Assembly: GCF_008386585.1 (NCBI RefSeq)
Contig: NZ_VUOB01000062.1
Location: 18,018 to 82,017 of the forward strand
Direction: 5' to 3'
DNA from: Solihabitans fulvus
GTDB taxonomy: Bacteria > Actinomycetota > Actinomycetes > Mycobacteriales > Pseudonocardiaceae
Length of the DNA stretch: 64,000 nucleotides
Positions 63,101 through 64,000 of the stretch are shown piece by piece. The number at the start of each line of letters is the position of its first letter. Within the stretch, counting starts at the first letter, position 1. The notes under the pieces are model-generated. The model saw only the letters and a list, made by a program, of their open reading frames with translations, searched no databases and was not told the origin of the DNA. The position numbers were made by a program, and so were the translations under genes.

Positions 63101-63928
63101 GCGCTGTCCGAGTTCGCCGCGGTCGGCTTCGAGTACGGCTACTCGGTGGCCAACCCCGAGGCGCTGGTGCTGTGGGAGGCGCAGTTCGGCGACTTCGTCA
63201 ACGGCGCCCAGCCGATCATCGACGAGTTCATCTCCTCGGGCGAGGCCAAGTGGGGCCAGCGTTCCGAGGTCGTGATCCTGCTGCCGCACGGCCACGAGGG
63301 CCAGGGCCCCGACCACACCTCGGGCCGCATCGAGCGGTGGCTCCAGCTGTGCGCCGAGGGCTCGATGACCGTCGCGGTGCCCTCGACCCCGGCGAACTAC
63401 TTCCACCTGCTGCGCAGGCACGCCCTCGACGGCGTCGCGCGGCCGATGGTGGTGTTCACCCCGAAGTCGATGCTGCGGCTGAAGGCGGCCACCAGCCCGG
63501 TCGAGGACTTCACCGACAACAAGTTCTGGTCGGTGCTTGACGATCCGACGAAGCCGGACCCTGCGGCCGTGCGCAAGGTCCTGCTGTGCAGCGGCAAGAT
63601 CTACTACGAGCTGGCCGCCGAGCAGGCCGCGCGGGGCGCGACGGACACCGCGGTCGTCCGCATCGAGCAGCTCTACCCGCTGCCCAAGCGGAAGCTGGCC
63701 GAGCTGTTCGACCGCTACCAGAACGCGACCGACGTCCGCTGGGTCCAGGAGGAGCCGGCGAACCAGGGCGCCTGGCCGTTCTTCGGCCTCGCGCTGCCCG
63801 AGCTGCTCCCCGAGCGGCTGAGCGGCATCCGCAGGGTGTCGCGGCGGGCCATGGCCGCGCCGTCGGCCGGGTCGAGCAAGGTGCACGAGTTCGAGCAGCG
63901 CGAGATCATCGCGAAGGCGTTCGACTGA
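60179..63928 (+). CDS. kgd: Multifunctional 2-oxoglutarate dehydrogenase/decarboxylase (E2-E1 fusion)
   Basis: 1249 residues from GTG 60179. N-terminal segment WLVEEMYEQFLADPSSVDPA, an Ala/Pro/Thr-rich linker (about 50-125), then an E2 succinyltransferase domain with the catalytic His in TYDHRIIQGAESGEFL (near residue 350). The E1 thiamine diphosphate part follows: PHRGRLNVLANIVGKPISQI, HGDAAFAGQGVVAETLNLA, VVNNQVGFTT. This fusion, lacking a lipoyl domain, is specific to actinobacteria; it runs the oxoglutarate step of the TCA cycle with a separate E2-lipoyl protein and E3, and is checked by GarA in relatives. Confidence 0.97.
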   Translation: MSSSSPASQFGPNEWLVEEMYEQFLADPSSVDPAWHDFFADYKPTQRVSGNGGVATQSAGASTAATTATTTSTPTVGTPAPAAPAAQTAPQSNGQPAAAPAPAAAAKPAAAAAPTLPPTGKPVPAQAAATPVKPADGEQHKPIRGAASAIVKNMEQSLTVPTATSVRAVPAKLLADNRIVINNHLKRTRGGKVSFTHLIGYALVRALQAYPNMNRHFGVIDGKPNLITPEHVNLGLAIDLPGKDGQRTLVVASIKGCEAMTFAQFWQAYEDLIRKARGGSLAADDFAGTTISLTNPGTIGTNHSVPRLTAGQGAIIGVGAMEYPAHFQGTSERALVDMGVSKIITLTSTYDHRIIQGAESGEFLRRVHQLLLGEDRFYDDIFTSLRLPYEPIRWVEDIPEGAVDKTARVLELVEAFRTRGHLMADTDPLNYRQRRHEDLDVLSHGLTLWDLDREFPVGGFAGKEKMKLRDILGVLRNSYCRTVGVEYTHILDPAERRWIQERVEVSHEKPPATVQKYILSKLNAAEAFETFLQTKYVGQKRFSLEGGETVIPLLDAVLDKAAEHELDEVVIGMPHRGRLNVLANIVGKPISQIFREFEGNLDPGQAHGSGDVKYHLGAEGKYFRMFGDGEVKVSLTANPSHLEAVDPVLEGIVRAKQDILDKGGEGFSVLPLAMHGDAAFAGQGVVAETLNLALLRGYRTGGTVHVVVNNQVGFTTAPEHSRSSKYSTDVAKMIGAPIFHVNGDDPEACCWVAKLAVDYRQAFGKDVVIDMVCYRRRGHNEGDDPSMTQPEMYDVIDTKRSVRKTYTEALIGRGDISVDEAEKALRDFSSQLEHVFNEVRELEKHPIVASPSVEAEQQVPAKVSTAVSREVLERIADAHVNVPDGFTPHPRVKPVLERRAKMAREGGIDWAFGELLAFGSLAIEGRMVRLSGQDSRRGTFTQRHAVLIDRKTGQEYTPLQNLGEDQGKFLAYDSALSEFAAVGFEYGYSVANPEALVLWEAQFGDFVNGAQPIIDEFISSGEAKWGQRSEVVILLPHGHEGQGPDHTSGRIERWLQLCAEGSMTVAVPSTPANYFHLLRRHALDGVARPMVVFTPKSMLRLKAATSPVEDFTDNKFWSVLDDPTKPDPAAVRKVLLCSGKIYYELAAEQAARGATDTAVVRIEQLYPLPKRKLAELFDRYQNATDVRWVQEEPANQGAWPFFGLALPELLPERLSGIRRVSRRAMAAPSAGSSKVHEFEQREIIAKAFD

Positions 63929-63959
63929 CCGCTTGTCGAGTTTGTTCGCAGCCGAGCCG

Positions 63960-63977
63960 CCGCCCGTTTCCGGGCGG
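63960..63977 (+). terminator. Hairpin terminator after kgd
   Basis: CCGCCCG, loop TTTC, CGGGCGG, 31 bases after the kgd stop. Confidence 0.75.
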
Positions 63978-64000
63978 GGGGTCGGGCCGCCCCCCCCGGG

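Overview
High-GC actinomycete chromosome, most likely a member of the Pseudonocardiaceae. This is inferred from about 70% GC, frequent GTG and TTG starts, an E2-E1 fused 2-oxoglutarate decarboxylase, a probable 10-methyl fatty acid (tmsAB-type) pair, a leucine cluster laid out like mycobacterial accD1-accA1-fadE19, subtilisin-inhibitor and SGNH-lipase genes, and a fused ABC exporter like Rv0194. I found no tRNA, rRNA, CRISPR array, transposase or phage gene.

Layout. 1-6.6 kb: the end of an acetyltransferase gene, a solute-binding lipoprotein, a small membrane protein, a PAS-GGDEF-EAL protein with a degenerate EAL domain, an S-adenosylmethionine hydrolase and an HtrA-like protease without PDZ. 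6.6-13.5 kb: tmsB and tmsA, a divergent TetR gene overlapping an aidB-type acyl-CoA dehydrogenase, a secreted unknown and an enoyl-CoA hydratase with a low-complexity insert. 13.5-14.4 kb: a non-coding nested inverted repeat with arms of about 285 bp. 14.4-22.3 kb: a phosphoesterase, then the leucine-degradation operon (accD1, accA1, fadE), an SGNH lipase and a TetR gene; the same 16-bp palindrome precedes both the operon and the TetR gene.

22.3-30.1 kb is lipid- and envelope-related: a phospholipase A2/acyltransferase-3/DUF4383-like fusion, a NicO-type metal transporter, an acyltransferase-3 protein translationally coupled to a secreted alpha/beta hydrolase, and a two-component system. An identical 17-mer lies 57-58 bp upstream of both the hydrolase and the sensor kinase, suggesting that the two-component system controls itself and the hydrolase-acyltransferase pair. 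30-41.9 kb: an oxidoreductase, an RdmE-like flavin hydroxylase, a second SGNH lipase, an Imm1 immunity gene beside a frameshifted DddA-like deaminase toxin, a subtilisin inhibitor, a possible structured RNA, a GH95-like enzyme, an ABC1 kinase and a small membrane protein. 41.9-42.7 kb: a second nested inverted repeat with the same plan as the first.

42.7-64 kb: a CPCC-motif protein, gcvH-sdaA under a tandem glycine riboswitch, divergent alanine dehydrogenase, an MFS pump and TetR operon with a 31-bp operator, a Ser/Thr kinase with an outer ricin-type lectin domain, a macrolide-type glycosyltransferase, two small unknown genes, an ABC transporter pair whose ATPase has a Q/P/Y-rich tail, a fused heterodimer-type ABC exporter and kgd.

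The most unusual items are the two nested inverted-repeat loci, the PLA2-acyltransferase fusion, and the two-component system with its shared upstream motif. All functions are read from sequence motifs alone; no database search was made.
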